Assembly: GCA_963806045.1 (NCBI GenBank)
Contig: CAWDWP010000004.1
Coordinates: 186,001-250,000 of the forward strand
Direction of reading: 5' to 3'
DNA length: 64,000 nt
Origin: DATCHW01 sp963806045
Lineage (GTDB): Bacteria; Bacteroidota; Ignavibacteria; Tepidaquicellales; Tepidaquicellaceae
The notes beneath the pieces were generated by a model. That model worked only from the letters and a program-made list of their open reading frames with translations, did not search any database and was not told the DNA's origin. Below are positions 1 to 8,788 of the stretch, one piece after another. The translations under genes were made by a program, and so were the position numbers. Positions within the stretch are counted from its first letter, which is position 1; each line of letters opens with the position of its first letter.

Positions 1-51
1 ATTTAGACGGATTAGGAAAATCAAAATATTTTAAATTCATAGGGAGGGATT

Positions 52-1404
52 ATGAAATACAAATATTACATTTCGATATTCACAATTGTTATTTCTTTAT
101 TATCATTTCAAACATTGTACTCGCAAGTCTTCTGGGAAGAAAGAAACTCAGGAGTGAGTGTATCTCTGAATTCAATTTCAAATATCGATGCTGCGAAAGC
201 CTGGATTTGCGGTGATAGCGGTACTGTACTAAGAACTATTGACAACGGTTACAACTGGACCAATGTGAGTGGAAACGGGATACCAAATAATATTACATTG
301 GTTAATATCTTTGGTATTAATTCTGCTAATGCAATAACAGCAGGTTTTAAAGATTCAATAACTTATGTATATCGAACTACGAATTCCGGTTTAAATTGGA
401 TTCAGGTATTCTCGCAAACAAACGGTTTTATTAATGCAGTCTGGATGAAAACCGATTCTATAGGTTTCATGCAGGGAAATCCCGTTGCGGGGAGATGGTC
501 ATTATGGAAAACAACTGATAAGGGTGCGAATTGGGATTCAACAGGTTTGTTTCTGCCTCAAATGGTAAATGAAAAGAGCTGGCGAAATTCACTTTATCTT
601 GTAGATAATAAATTATGGTTCGGCACTAACAATTCAAGAATATATTATTCAGATTCTTTGGGTTATCATTGGATAGCTTTGTCAACGGCTCCCGATACAA
701 ATTCTTTCTCGATCTTTATGGATATTGCTCCTTCACTTGTAGGTTATTCTGCAGGTTCATCATTATCAAGGACAACAAACGGGGGTGTGAACTGGTCAAT
801 AATAACAGGAATTGGAAGTGGATACTTTAACTGTATTTCAGGGAAATTCCAATCATTGAATTATGGATGGCTGCTTAGAAGCAGTAGTAATATTTATATG
901 GTTTATGGTGGTGGAGGGAATTGGTACAGTCAATATACCGCGCCATCCGGAATATATAATAGTATTGCAATATCCAGGACATCACTATTTTGGGGACCAG
1001 GACTGGTATATGCGATTAGGAATAATGGAGGAATATCCCGTGGTAATGCATTTATTGACCTTGTTATTTTGATATCAAATGAAATTCCAAAAACGTATAC
1101 TATAGAACAGAACTACCCGAATCCATTTAATTCTTCTACGAAAATTAAGTTTTCTTCAAGAAATCTTCCACATTCTTCTGCGGGCGAAATAAGAGGCGGA
1201 AATGTAAAAATAACTGTATATAATATGCTCGGACAAGAGGTAAGCACTTTAGTGAATAAAATTATTCAACCGGGTACTTATGAAATCGGGTGGGATGGGA
1301 AAAATTATCCTTCGGGAATTTACTTCTATCGTTATACGATAACAGACCCGAATAGAGCAAATATTATATATGATAAGATTATGAAGATGGTAATGATTAA
1401 ATGA
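52..1404 (+). CDS. Secreted YCF48/BNR-like protein with T9SS C-terminal sorting domain
   Basis: The 450-residue protein starts with a Lys-rich n-region and a hydrophobic signal peptide ending near residue 24 (LYSQ). Residues about 30-330 contain repeated T.NGG..W / TTDKG.NW Asp-box-like motifs, as in YCF48/sialidase-type beta-propellers. The last 80 residues form a T9SS type A sorting domain: NYPNPFNSSTKIKF, then VYNMLGQEV, then GIYFYR and a basic end (IMKMVMIK). By family knowledge such proteins are exported by Sec, cross the outer membrane through T9SS, and are released or anchored after domain cleavage. The start is an ATG 5 bases after a strong GGGAGGG ribosome-binding site at 42-48. The substrate is not readable from sequence. 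The sorting domain has an insert of about 12 residues between its first two strands compared with the copies at 32-44 kb. Confidence 0.85.
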   Translation: MKYKYYISIFTIVISLLSFQTLYSQVFWEERNSGVSVSLNSISNIDAAKAWICGDSGTVLRTIDNGYNWTNVSGNGIPNNITLVNIFGINSANAITAGFKDSITYVYRTTNSGLNWIQVFSQTNGFINAVWMKTDSIGFMQGNPVAGRWSLWKTTDKGANWDSTGLFLPQMVNEKSWRNSLYLVDNKLWFGTNNSRIYYSDSLGYHWIALSTAPDTNSFSIFMDIAPSLVGYSAGSSLSRTTNGGVNWSIITGIGSGYFNCISGKFQSLNYGWLLRSSSNIYMVYGGGGNWYSQYTAPSGIYNSIAISRTSLFWGPGLVYAIRNNGGISRGNAFIDLVILISNEIPKTYTIEQNYPNPFNSSTKIKFSSRNLPHSSAGEIRGGNVKITVYNMLGQEVSTLVNKIIQPGTYEIGWDGKNYPSGIYFYRYTITDPNRANIIYDKIMKMVMIK

Positions 1405-1509
1405 TTATAACGTGACACGGAATGCGGGCTGGGGCCCTCTAGGGAGGTTGTTCGACATTGTCAGAGAAAATAAAATAAAAAAACCAAAACATCGTATAAT
1501 GTAAAATAA

Positions 1510-1534
1510 AACAAGGGAGCGGTGCTCCCTTGTT
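1510..1534. terminator. Bidirectional intrinsic terminator between the T9SS gene and dnaK
   Basis: A perfect 11-bp inverted repeat (AACAAGGGAGC, 3-base loop, complement) is flanked by T-rich sequence when read from either side. It lies between the convergent T9SS gene and dnaK and can end both transcripts. Confidence 0.8.
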
Positions 1535-1560
1535 TATTATTTATTTCTTCAATTCAATCT

Positions 1561-3510
1561 TTATTTCTTATCATCAACTACTTCGAAGTCGGCGTTTTCT
1601 ACGTTGCCTTCATCTTTCTTAGGCGGTTCTTGCTGTTGTTCGGCTCCGTTCGATTGTCCCTGGCTTCCGCCTGCTCCGGGCTGCTGACCAGCAGTCTGGG
1701 AATACATTTGAGACGAAGCTTCATTCCAGGCGGCATTCAATCCGTCAAGTGAAGATTTTATTTCAGTTGTATTGGTACCTTTCACTGCTTCTTTTAATCT
1801 GTCTATCGCTGCCTGTATCTTCGATTTATTTTCAGCGCTCAATTTTGATTCGAATTCCTTCAGTTGATTTTCACTCTGGAATATCTGAGAATCTGCCTGG
1901 TTCTTAGTGTCAATTTCTTCTTTCTTTCTTTTATCATCTGCTTCGTGTTCTTTTGCATCGTGTTTCATTTTTTCGATTTCCTGTTCGGTCAAACCTGACG
2001 AGTGTGTTATCTTTATATCCTGTTGTTTGCCTGTTCCTAAATCTTTAGCTGCGACGTTCAATATACCGTTTGCATCTATGTCAAATGTTACTTCAATCTG
2101 CGGTGTGCCTCTTCTTGCCGGAGGAATTCCGTCAAGATGAAATCTACCAAGCGTTCTGTTATCTGATGCCATAGGTCTTTCACCCTGAAGTACGTGGATT
2201 TCAACAGATGGCTGATTATCAGATGCAGTTGAAAATACTTGTGATTTCTTTGTCGGAATAGTCGTATTGGCTTCTATTAGTTTAGTCATTACACCGCCTA
2301 AGGTCTCTATTCCAAGAGAAAGGGGAGTAACATCAAGCAATAAGACATCTTTTACATCACCTGTTAAGACACCACCCTGAATTGCGGCTCCAATTGCTAC
2401 AACTTCATCCGGATTTACGCTTTTATTAGGTTCTTTTCCGAATAACTTTTTAACGGTCTCCTGAACCATAGGAATCCTTGTAGAGCCTCCGACGAGTATT
2501 ACCTCGTCTATTTCATTCATCATGTAACCTGAGTCAGCTAATGCCTTTTTACAGGGTTCTATGGTTCTGTCAACTAAGTCCTGAATGAGTGTTTCGAATT
2601 TAGCTCTTGTAATCGTCTCAAGCAAGAATTTGGGACCATCTGCCGTAGCTGTAATATATGGCAGATTTACCTCAGTTTGCATACTTGTAGAAAGAGATTT
2701 TTTCGCCTGTTCAGATGCTTCTTTTAATCTTTGTAATGCCATCGGGTCTTTTCTAAGGTCAATTCCTTCTTTCTTTTTGAATTCATCAGCTAAATAATCC
2801 ATTACTCTCTGGTCAAAATCATCACCGCCCAAGTGCCCGTCGCCATTCGTAGATTTAACCTCAAAAACTCCATCTCCAAGTTCGAGAATTGATATATCAA
2901 ATGTACCACCGCCTAAATCATAAACCGCAACTTTTTCATTCTTTTTCTTTTTGTCTAATCCATATGCTAATGCGGCTGCTGTCGGTTCATTAATAATTCT
3001 TTTTACGTCTAACCCTGCTATTTTACCTGCATCCTTCGTTGCCTGTCTCTGAGAATCGTTAAAATATGCCGGAACTGTGATAACAGCTTCGGTTACAGGC
3101 TGACCAAGATAATCTTCTGCCGTTTTTTTCATTTTTTGTAAAATCATTGCAGAGATTTCCGGAGGTGAATAAACACGCTTTTGATTAGTTGCTTTATCGT
3201 CAATCTCTACTCTTGCAACATCATTATCACCGCTAATTACTTTATATGGTACTTCACCGATTTCCGAGCCTACTTCCTGATGTCTTCTCCCCATAAATCG
3301 CTTTATGGAAAATACAGTGTTGCCCGGATTGGTAACCGCTTGTCTTTTTGCCGCATCTCCAACCAATCTTTCTCCTGTTTTTGTGAATGCCACAACAGAA
3401 GGTGTAGTTCTTGAACCTTCAGCATTTTGAATTACTACAGGGTCATTTCCTTCCATCACGGCGACGCAGGAGTTTGTCGTACCTAAGTCTATTCCTATTA
3501 TTTTACCCAT
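1561..3510 (-). CDS. dnaK: Molecular chaperone DnaK (Hsp70)
   Basis: The 649-residue protein is a complete Hsp70, close to the usual ~640. It opens with GIDLGTTNSCVAV (phosphate-1 loop) and has the signatures YDLGGGTFDISIL and VGGSTRIP of the ATPase domain (to about residue 385). The substrate-binding beta domain and helical lid follow, then a Gly/Gln-rich tail ending NADFEVVDDKK, the acidic terminus usual for bacterial DnaK. It folds and protects proteins in the cytoplasm with DnaJ and GrpE, neither of which is in this window. A GAAAGGA ribosome-binding site precedes the ATG. It lies 93 bases downstream of the hsp20 gene on the same strand, so the two are probably co-transcribed as a heat-shock unit. 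Confidence 0.98.
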   Translation of the reverse strand: MGKIIGIDLGTTNSCVAVMEGNDPVVIQNAEGSRTTPSVVAFTKTGERLVGDAAKRQAVTNPGNTVFSIKRFMGRRHQEVGSEIGEVPYKVISGDNDVARVEIDDKATNQKRVYSPPEISAMILQKMKKTAEDYLGQPVTEAVITVPAYFNDSQRQATKDAGKIAGLDVKRIINEPTAAALAYGLDKKKKNEKVAVYDLGGGTFDISILELGDGVFEVKSTNGDGHLGGDDFDQRVMDYLADEFKKKEGIDLRKDPMALQRLKEASEQAKKSLSTSMQTEVNLPYITATADGPKFLLETITRAKFETLIQDLVDRTIEPCKKALADSGYMMNEIDEVILVGGSTRIPMVQETVKKLFGKEPNKSVNPDEVVAIGAAIQGGVLTGDVKDVLLLDVTPLSLGIETLGGVMTKLIEANTTIPTKKSQVFSTASDNQPSVEIHVLQGERPMASDNRTLGRFHLDGIPPARRGTPQIEVTFDIDANGILNVAAKDLGTGKQQDIKITHSSGLTEQEIEKMKHDAKEHEADDKRKKEEIDTKNQADSQIFQSENQLKEFESKLSAENKSKIQAAIDRLKEAVKGTNTTEIKSSLDGLNAAWNEASSQMYSQTAGQQPGAGGSQGQSNGAEQQQEPPKKDEGNVENADFEVVDDKK

Positions 3511-3603
3511 ACTTAAAATTCCTTTCTTGAATTTTTATAATACAAGGCAAGTGTGGATTCCACACCCGCCCTGAACTGATTTAGTTTTTTTACTATTCAA
3601 TAA

Positions 3604-4035
3604 TTACTTCACTGCAATTTCTTTTACAACCGGCTTCGCTTCTTCAACTTTCGGAAGAACTATGTTTAATATTCCATCTTTGAATTCGGCTTCAATGTTA
3701 TCTTTCTTAATATCATCGGTGACAGTAAAGCTTCTGCTAAATTCGCCATAATAAATCTCATTCATAATCAGATTAGTATCTTCATTCTTTTTAGTGTTTT
3801 TCTTTGTACCGCTAACAGAAAGCACATTGTTTTCGAGGTTGATTTTCAAATCTTCTTTAGATACACCGGGCATTTCAAGGTTTAAATAAAAATTATCCTT
3901 ATCTTCACTAATTCTCGATTTAGGAAGAATATTTGATGTATCAAAAGTCCTCTCACTAAAGAAAGGGCTGTTAAAAATCGATTTGAATGCATCGTTGAAT
4001 AAATCAGTGTCTCTTTTAAATTTAACTAAGTTCAT
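3604..4035 (-). CDS. Small heat-shock protein, Hsp20/alpha-crystallin family
   Basis: The 143-residue protein has the alpha-crystallin domain at about residues 40-135, with GVSKEDLKINLENNVLSVSG and the terminal GILNIVLPK motif, followed by a short tail ending in VKEIAVK. Members are ATP-independent holdases that bind unfolding proteins in the cytoplasm and pass them to DnaK. The start is fixed by an AAAGGAG ribosome-binding site 8 bases upstream of the ATG. It is the first gene of an hsp20-dnaK pair. The upstream region carries a 12-bp perfect palindrome and a weak sigma-32-like sequence, but no CIRCE (TTAGCACTC/GAGTGCTAA) element. Confidence 0.95.
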   Translation of the reverse strand: MNLVKFKRDTDLFNDAFKSIFNSPFFSERTFDTSNILPKSRISEDKDNFYLNLEMPGVSKEDLKINLENNVLSVSGTKKNTKKNEDTNLIMNEIYYGEFSRSFTVTDDIKKDNIEAEFKDGILNIVLPKVEEAKPVVKEIAVK

Positions 4036-4108
4036 TTGTTATCTCCTTTATTTGTTTTTTAATTACTTTTGCCTCTTCATATAGCAACACCTGTGCCAAA
4101 GGATAAAA

Positions 4109-4153
4109 CAAGGGAAATACTGATAAAAATTTCAAAGACACGACAAATTTGTC
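4109..4153 (-). promoter_or_regulatory. Possible heat-shock promoter/operator upstream of hsp20
   Basis: On the minus strand a perfect 12-bp palindrome GACAAATTTGTC (4142-4153) overlaps an exact TTGACA. It is followed by CTTTGAAA and, about 15 bases later, CCCTTG, loosely resembling a sigma-32 promoter. Position and symmetry suggest regulation of hsp20-dnaK. No known operator is matched. Confidence 0.3.
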
Positions 4154-4199
4154 AAACTAAATGAAAAAAAGTTCTTTTATTCGTAATTTTCGTCAAAAA

Positions 4200-4227
4200 A
4201 AAATCCAACATAATTATGTTGGATTTT
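4200..4227 (-). terminator. Intrinsic terminator of the 4249-4743 gene
   Basis: A perfect 28-bp palindrome (arms AAAATCCAACATAA) is followed on the minus strand by a run of T. It lies 22 bases beyond the stop codon of the gene it ends. Confidence 0.75.
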
Positions 4228-4248
4228 GATTAACTGAGTAGAGAACAG

Positions 4249-4743
4249 TTAATACATTTCTTCTCTTAATAATTTAAGCCTTTCATTATTGTAGCAATAA
4301 GAAGAAAATAACCACATTTTGTTTCTTCTGTGGGTTAAACTGATTATATTTTTGCTTATTGAAAATCCAACATCGAAAGGATTGTCTTTCCATTCAGCAT
4401 CGGTTTCCAAAACTTTTTTGAATGATTTATTATCAATATTTACCAATAAAATAATTTTCAATGTATTGATTGAACAGGATGCGTCTTTATAAGCGATAGC
4501 CAGGTCATAGTAACCTAAATCCGAAAATTTACCAATACAATAATTTAATATTTTTAACTCAGAAGGTAATAGATAGGACATATTATCAATCAGGTTATCT
4601 GGATATATTCCATCCAGCATACCCATAAATTGTTCGATTTCTATCTCATTTTTTTGCACATCGGATTTTGAAATTGACTGTGCAAATGCATTGATTGAAT
4701 ATATTGCGATAATAATTATCGCTAAAACAAAAATTTTACGCAT
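4249..4743 (-). CDS. Small exported protein, tandem paralog A (degenerate FG-GAP-like motif)
   Basis: The 164-residue protein has an N-terminal signal peptide (hydrophobic residues 4-20, ending AFAQ). It aligns end to end with the next gene upstream (4897-5394), sharing the pattern I-E-x-F-M-G-M-x-D-G, then D-L-I-D, then L-P-x-E-L-K, a central YYD-x-x-I-A-x-KD segment, W-x-x-x-P-x-DVGF-x-x-x-K-N and a terminal LKL-x-REE. In this copy the Ca-binding-like acidic loop of the paralog (GDFSGDGYYD) has become GKFSDLGYYD, so it may no longer bind metal. It has its own strong terminator. I do not recognise the family; it is probably periplasmic or surface-exposed. The function is unknown. Confidence 0.7.
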   Translation of the reverse strand: MRKIFVLAIIIIAIYSINAFAQSISKSDVQKNEIEIEQFMGMLDGIYPDNLIDNMSYLLPSELKILNYCIGKFSDLGYYDLAIAYKDASCSINTLKIILLVNIDNKSFKKVLETDAEWKDNPFDVGFSISKNIISLTHRRNKMWLFSSYCYNNERLKLLREEMY

Positions 4744-4839
4744 AACATAATGAAGATATTAATATTAACATTAATAGAAAATTATGTCAATACTTTTATT
4801 CCTATACGTATTTGTTTATCAAAATTAAACAAAAAAATA

Positions 4840-4864
4840 TCCAGCCATTATAAAAATGACTGGA
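4840..4864 (-). terminator. Intrinsic terminator of the 4897-5394 gene
   Basis: An imperfect 9-bp stem (TCCAGTCAT/ATGGCTGGA, one G-U pair) is followed by T7 on the minus strand, 33 bases after the stop codon. Confidence 0.65.
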
Positions 4865-4896
4865 CTGCGTTATAAGAAAGGGTGATGTGGAGACTT

Positions 4897-5394
4897 TTAA
4901 AAAATTTCTTCTCTAATTAGCTTTAATTTTCCGCTATTAACTGTATATGAGGCAAATATCCAATTTTTTTCCCGTCTGAATACAATATTCATCAAATTCT
5001 TTTTTACTGTGAAACCAACATCGTAAGGGGTATCTCTCCATTTTGCATAAATATCTAATATTTTAACGAAATGTCTGTTTTCCTGATTGAGTAATAAAAC
5101 GATCCTGAATGTTTTCGGGGGGCAGGTACGGTCTTTAAATGCTATTCCTACATCATAATATCCATCGCCGGAAAAATCACCTATACCATAGTTTACAACT
5201 TTTAGTTCATCAGGAAGATTATCAGAGATTTCATCAATTAAATCATCTGTAAAAACACCATCAAACATGCCCATAAAGCTCTCAATATCAATTTCATACT
5301 TCTGATGGTCAAAAATAGAGGTGGATTGCGGGTAAATTTTACCGGTCAGTGAGAAAAAGACTACTACTATAAATATTTTGAAAATTTTACTCAA
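4897..5394 (-). CDS. Small exported protein, tandem paralog B (FG-GAP-like GDFSGDGYYD motif)
   Basis: The 165-residue protein has a signal peptide ending around KIYPQ (residue 23). Its centre holds YGIGDFSGDGYYDVGIAFKD, which resembles one FG-GAP/VCBS repeat: the D-x-S-x-D-G-x-x-D spacing is the usual Ca-binding loop. Only one copy is present, so it is not an integrin-like propeller. It is the probable ancestor-like copy of the pair, since the downstream gene has lost the loop residues. A TTG-N20-TATATTTG promoter lies 22 bases upstream and a terminator follows, so it is transcribed alone. I do not recognise a named family. Confidence 0.7.
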   Translation of the reverse strand: MSKIFKIFIVVVFFSLTGKIYPQSTSIFDHQKYEIDIESFMGMFDGVFTDDLIDEISDNLPDELKVVNYGIGDFSGDGYYDVGIAFKDRTCPPKTFRIVLLLNQENRHFVKILDIYAKWRDTPYDVGFTVKKNLMNIVFRREKNWIFASYTVNSGKLKLIREEIF

Positions 5395-5415
5395 CGCACC
5401 ACATTTAAGTTACTA

Positions 5416-5446
5416 CAAATATAACTGCTATATTTTAATAAGTCAA
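5416..5446 (-). promoter_or_regulatory. Bacteroidota-type promoter of the 4897-5394 gene
   Basis: On the minus strand TTGACT (5441-5446) is followed by TATATTTG (5416-5423) with 20 bases between TTG and the -7 box. This matches the Bacteroidota consensus TTTG...TAnnTTTG. It lies directly upstream of the start codon at 5394. Confidence 0.55.
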
Positions 5447-5470
5447 GTACTAAATGTCTAAAGTGTAACT

Positions 5471-6953
5471 TTAAAGAGGCTTGCTAAATATTAATTTTAC
5501 TCTCTTTAGCTCGATTATACGTGTGAGTTGTGATAGGAGGAAATATATGAATAGCAATATAATATTGATTAAAATCATATATTTAATTTCAATTTCAATA
5601 TTATCTAAAATTATTATTTTTACGTATGAAAATTGAAAAAGCGATTAAAAATAATCCAAATATTTTTTTTAAATTATATTCGATTTTGTAGATTTTTTGC
5701 GACATAAAGAATAGAAAAATGGACATAAAGAGATATGTGAGTAATGTAGCATAAGCCGCACCCATCATTCCATATGAAGGTATCAGCAGCAGATTAAAAA
5801 CAAAATTGATTATTAAGCCAGTTCCGCTGACCACTAATAAATAAGAAGTTTTATCTTTATAAAACGGTGCTGCATTAAATATTGCATATATTCCTGAAAA
5901 CAAATATGAAAGTAAAATTACGGGAATAATCACTAATCCGGCTTGAAATCGTCTATCAAGAATTTCATAACCACCAATTCTTAACTTCACTATGGGTTCA
6001 ATAAAGAACGAGAATAATAAAAATAGTGCTAATCCGGTGAAAATAAAATATGTGAAAATGTTTGAGATAATTTTTTTATTTTCAGGGTTTTTAGACAAAT
6101 TTAAAAAATAAGGAGTCCAGGAGAATCTGAAAGCCGCAATTATTAAACTCATTACGGAAGCTAACCGGTAATTTGAACTATATATTCCAACCGTCGCCTC
6201 ATCAGTAAAATATTTTAAAAAGAACCTATCGGAAACATCTATCAAAAGTAAAAAAACTCCAATATAAATGAATTTGTTTCCATACTTTACTAAATTTTTT
6301 GCTATATCAAAACTGAATCTGAATTGCAGGTATTTCTTTGTAATGAAGAGTCCTAATATGAAACTCAAAAATACAGATAATATATAGCTGTAAAATATAG
6401 ATTCTATTCCCCATTTAAAATAAACGATGAGAACAATGTTCGATATCAGGTTAATAATAACAGATACTAAATTGAGTAAAAGATAAGGTCTGGCTTTTAG
6501 TTCTGCTCTCAGAAGCAATAAAGGGAATCTTGAAATTGAATCAAAAAATAACAAAAAACATAAAATTCTAAAAAGGGATTGAGCTTTTGGGACATCCTCG
6601 AATTTGAATAGTGAGGTAATATGATTCCCTGAAAATAATAATATAATAGTGAAAATAACAGATGTGACTGATACTAGAATTAAAGATGTGGAAAAAATTC
6701 CTCTTTTATCGTCATCATTCCGGCCATCTACGAAAAATTTCAGAAAGGAAGTTTCCATACCATATATATAGAATACAATTATGAAAAGCCAAATTGATTG
6801 CATAATATTAAAGAGTCCCAGTTCAGCAGGTGAAAAGAAATATGTATAAACAGGTAGTAATATCAGGGTGATTGACCTATTAAGTAAAATGCTAACGCCG
6901 TATACTGATGTTGTTGAAAACAGCTCTTTAATATCAGACTTTTTATTTTCCAA
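5471..6953 (-). CDS. Polysaccharide flippase (Wzx/MATE-like), C-terminal frame broken
   Basis: Reading from a TTG at 6953 gives a polytopic membrane protein starting in the manner of oligosaccharide flippases (KELFSTTSVYGVSILLNR...LPVYTYFFSPAELG). The first frame stops at 5601, after about 12 membrane segments. Skipping one base in 5605-5637 opens a frame with another membrane segment and a basic tail, ending at 5471, for about 493 residues, the normal family length. I take the single gene as joined. Members flip lipid-linked glycan units across the inner membrane. The TTG directly abuts the upstream stop codon, so translation is coupled to the glycosyltransferase gene. It is the last gene of the 17.7-5.5 kb operon. 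A pseudogene cannot be excluded. Confidence 0.85.
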
Positions 6954-8015
6954 TTAGTTCAGGATTCCATATTTTTGATAAAGTTCAGTTAATCTTTTAT
7001 TAACAGAATTAAAGGAATGTGTTCTTTCAACCCATACTTTACCTTTAGCAGCAAGTATTTCGAGCATATCTCTGTTTTTATTTAACCGAATAATTGTTTC
7101 TTTTAAATTGCTAATATCAGAATTTATAAATGGATTATCTTTTATGAATTTAAGATATTCTTTTGTAAATTCGGTTATAGTCGGAATTCCCATAGTTAAA
7201 TTTTCAATTGAGTTTTTCCCGTAACCTGAACCCCCGTACAAACCTCCAACCTGATCGATAGCTAAATCGCACGTAGATTTCAATTCAAGAACTTTATCCC
7301 GGCTAATATTTTCCGCAAGAATAAATTCTATATCTATTTCCTTCTTTATGTCATTTATAACCGCTAATATCTTATCCGTTCCTTTAAATAATCTGTTCGT
7401 GGGGGAATGAATTATTTTCAGAGTTTTATTCTTATTTATAGTGAAATTATACGAATCCGTATCGAACGGGAAAAATAAATAATGTATCTTAGGATGAAGC
7501 AAAGTATGATCAAATTCAACTGTTAAGTTTAAATCACTCATCTTATCGAGTTCCTTGAAAATTCCTCTTGTTCTTAAATCACTTCCAAAATAACAGCATA
7601 CAATTTTTTTCCCTAATAATTTTATTCTTTTTGCAAAACCAAGGTCACGATAAAAATCCATCCCCCCGTCAAAATGGTAAATATCATAATTTAGTAAATC
7701 ATAATTTTTTACATATTTCTCAATCACTTTTTTATTTTTTAAATCTCTCAATATAAAATAAAGATTTTCTCCAAAATTTTTTGGTTCATAATACTTCAGG
7801 CCTTGATCAGCAGATTTATTTATTTTTGAATTACGCCAGAGTTTAGCCGCTATCCCGGTTTTTAAGCGTAAATTAAAACAAATATCCTCTTCAAAATCAA
7901 GAGTATTTTTATATAAAGTTATAAGATTAGATTCTATACCGTTTTTTCTGTGCATTTTCACAAAATCTATCGGCATCCCTGCATAATTCTGAGGTGCTAT
8001 ATGAAGTATTTTCAA
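6954..8015 (-). CDS. Glycosyltransferase, GT4-like (group 1)
   Basis: The 353-residue protein begins MKILHIAPQNYAGMP and ends with the GT-B C-terminal signature GSGYGKNSIENLTMGIPTI (about residues 262-280), where group 1 transferases carry the E-x7-E nucleotide-sugar-binding motif. No signal peptide or membrane segment is visible, so it should act on the cytoplasmic face, adding a sugar to a lipid-linked glycan. It sits between the amidohydrolase and the flippase in the surface-glycan operon. The donor and linkage cannot be read from sequence. Similarity to characterised GT4 enzymes is confined to the C-terminal half; the N-terminal half is divergent. Confidence 0.8.
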   Translation of the reverse strand: MKILHIAPQNYAGMPIDFVKMHRKNGIESNLITLYKNTLDFEEDICFNLRLKTGIAAKLWRNSKINKSADQGLKYYEPKNFGENLYFILRDLKNKKVIEKYVKNYDLLNYDIYHFDGGMDFYRDLGFAKRIKLLGKKIVCCYFGSDLRTRGIFKELDKMSDLNLTVEFDHTLLHPKIHYLFFPFDTDSYNFTINKNKTLKIIHSPTNRLFKGTDKILAVINDIKKEIDIEFILAENISRDKVLELKSTCDLAIDQVGGLYGGSGYGKNSIENLTMGIPTITEFTKEYLKFIKDNPFINSDISNLKETIIRLNKNRDMLEILAAKGKVWVERTHSFNSVNKRLTELYQKYGILN

Positions 8016-8053
8016 TGTTATGAATTTATTTAAAATAGAAATTTAAACTGAAA

Positions 8054-8788
8054 TTAAGAATTCATTAATCTTAATATATTCTCTGAAAAAATCATTTCTT
8101 TTTCTTCAGGTTTTATTTCTAATTTTTCAATAATAGGAATGTACATTTTGGGTAAGCCTAAATTATAGTCACTCCCGAATATAACTTTTTCCGGTGAAAC
8201 AATTTTGACAGCTTTGTTTACAAAATAAAATTCCCTTACGGATTCTGTTCCAAGATATACATTGCGATATTTACCTTTTTTTATTTCTTCCGCGCATTTA
8301 ATACATAATATAGGCTGGTCCCCACCCATGTGGGCAAGGATTAGATTTAAATGCGGTCTTGATTTTGCAACTTGAAGAGGGAACTGATATCCGGCAATTT
8401 CCAGCCATCTTCCGCAATGAACTATTACGGGAATATTATTTTCTTCTGCAATATCAAGATATTTCTTGTATGACTTATCTGTAATTCTTTTCTTTGTTAA
8501 AGATGGGTGAATCTTGAATAAAGATATCTCATTAATATATTTTTCAATAAACGAATCAAGTGTTCTATCAGCAGGATTAATCCAGGAGCAAAAGTATATT
8601 TTAAAATTATTAATTTTCTTAATTTTTCTCAATAATCTTTCATTAGGCTCATTATCGGCTGGCATACAAACTGCCCTGGAAATCCCTGAATGCCTGAAAA
8701 CTTCAACGGCATCTTCAATGGAAGTATTGTAGTTTAAAAAAATATCGCTCCATTGTCCGATGTGAGTATGTCCGTCAATTATTTTCAT
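8054..8788 (-). CDS. Amidohydrolase-2 family TIM-barrel metal hydrolase
   Basis: The 244-residue protein has the metal-binding motif HTH (His7, His9), then VIVHCG, LILAHMGGD and FGSDYNLG, the usual order of metal ligands and catalytic Asp in the amidohydrolase-2 family (TatD/ACMSD-like). It is somewhat shorter than typical members (280-350). Its ATG overlaps the stop of the formyltransferase gene by four bases (8785-8788), so it is translationally coupled to a sugar-modifying enzyme. That context suggests it hydrolyses or decarboxylates a sugar-derived or acylated intermediate rather than a catabolic substrate. This is inference; the family covers many reactions. Confidence 0.8.
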   Translation of the reverse strand: MKIIDGHTHIGQWSDIFLNYNTSIEDAVEVFRHSGISRAVCMPADNEPNERLLRKIKKINNFKIYFCSWINPADRTLDSFIEKYINEISLFKIHPSLTKKRITDKSYKKYLDIAEENNIPVIVHCGRWLEIAGYQFPLQVAKSRPHLNLILAHMGGDQPILCIKCAEEIKKGKYRNVYLGTESVREFYFVNKAVKIVSPEKVIFGSDYNLGLPKMYIPIIEKLEIKPEEKEMIFSENILRLMNS

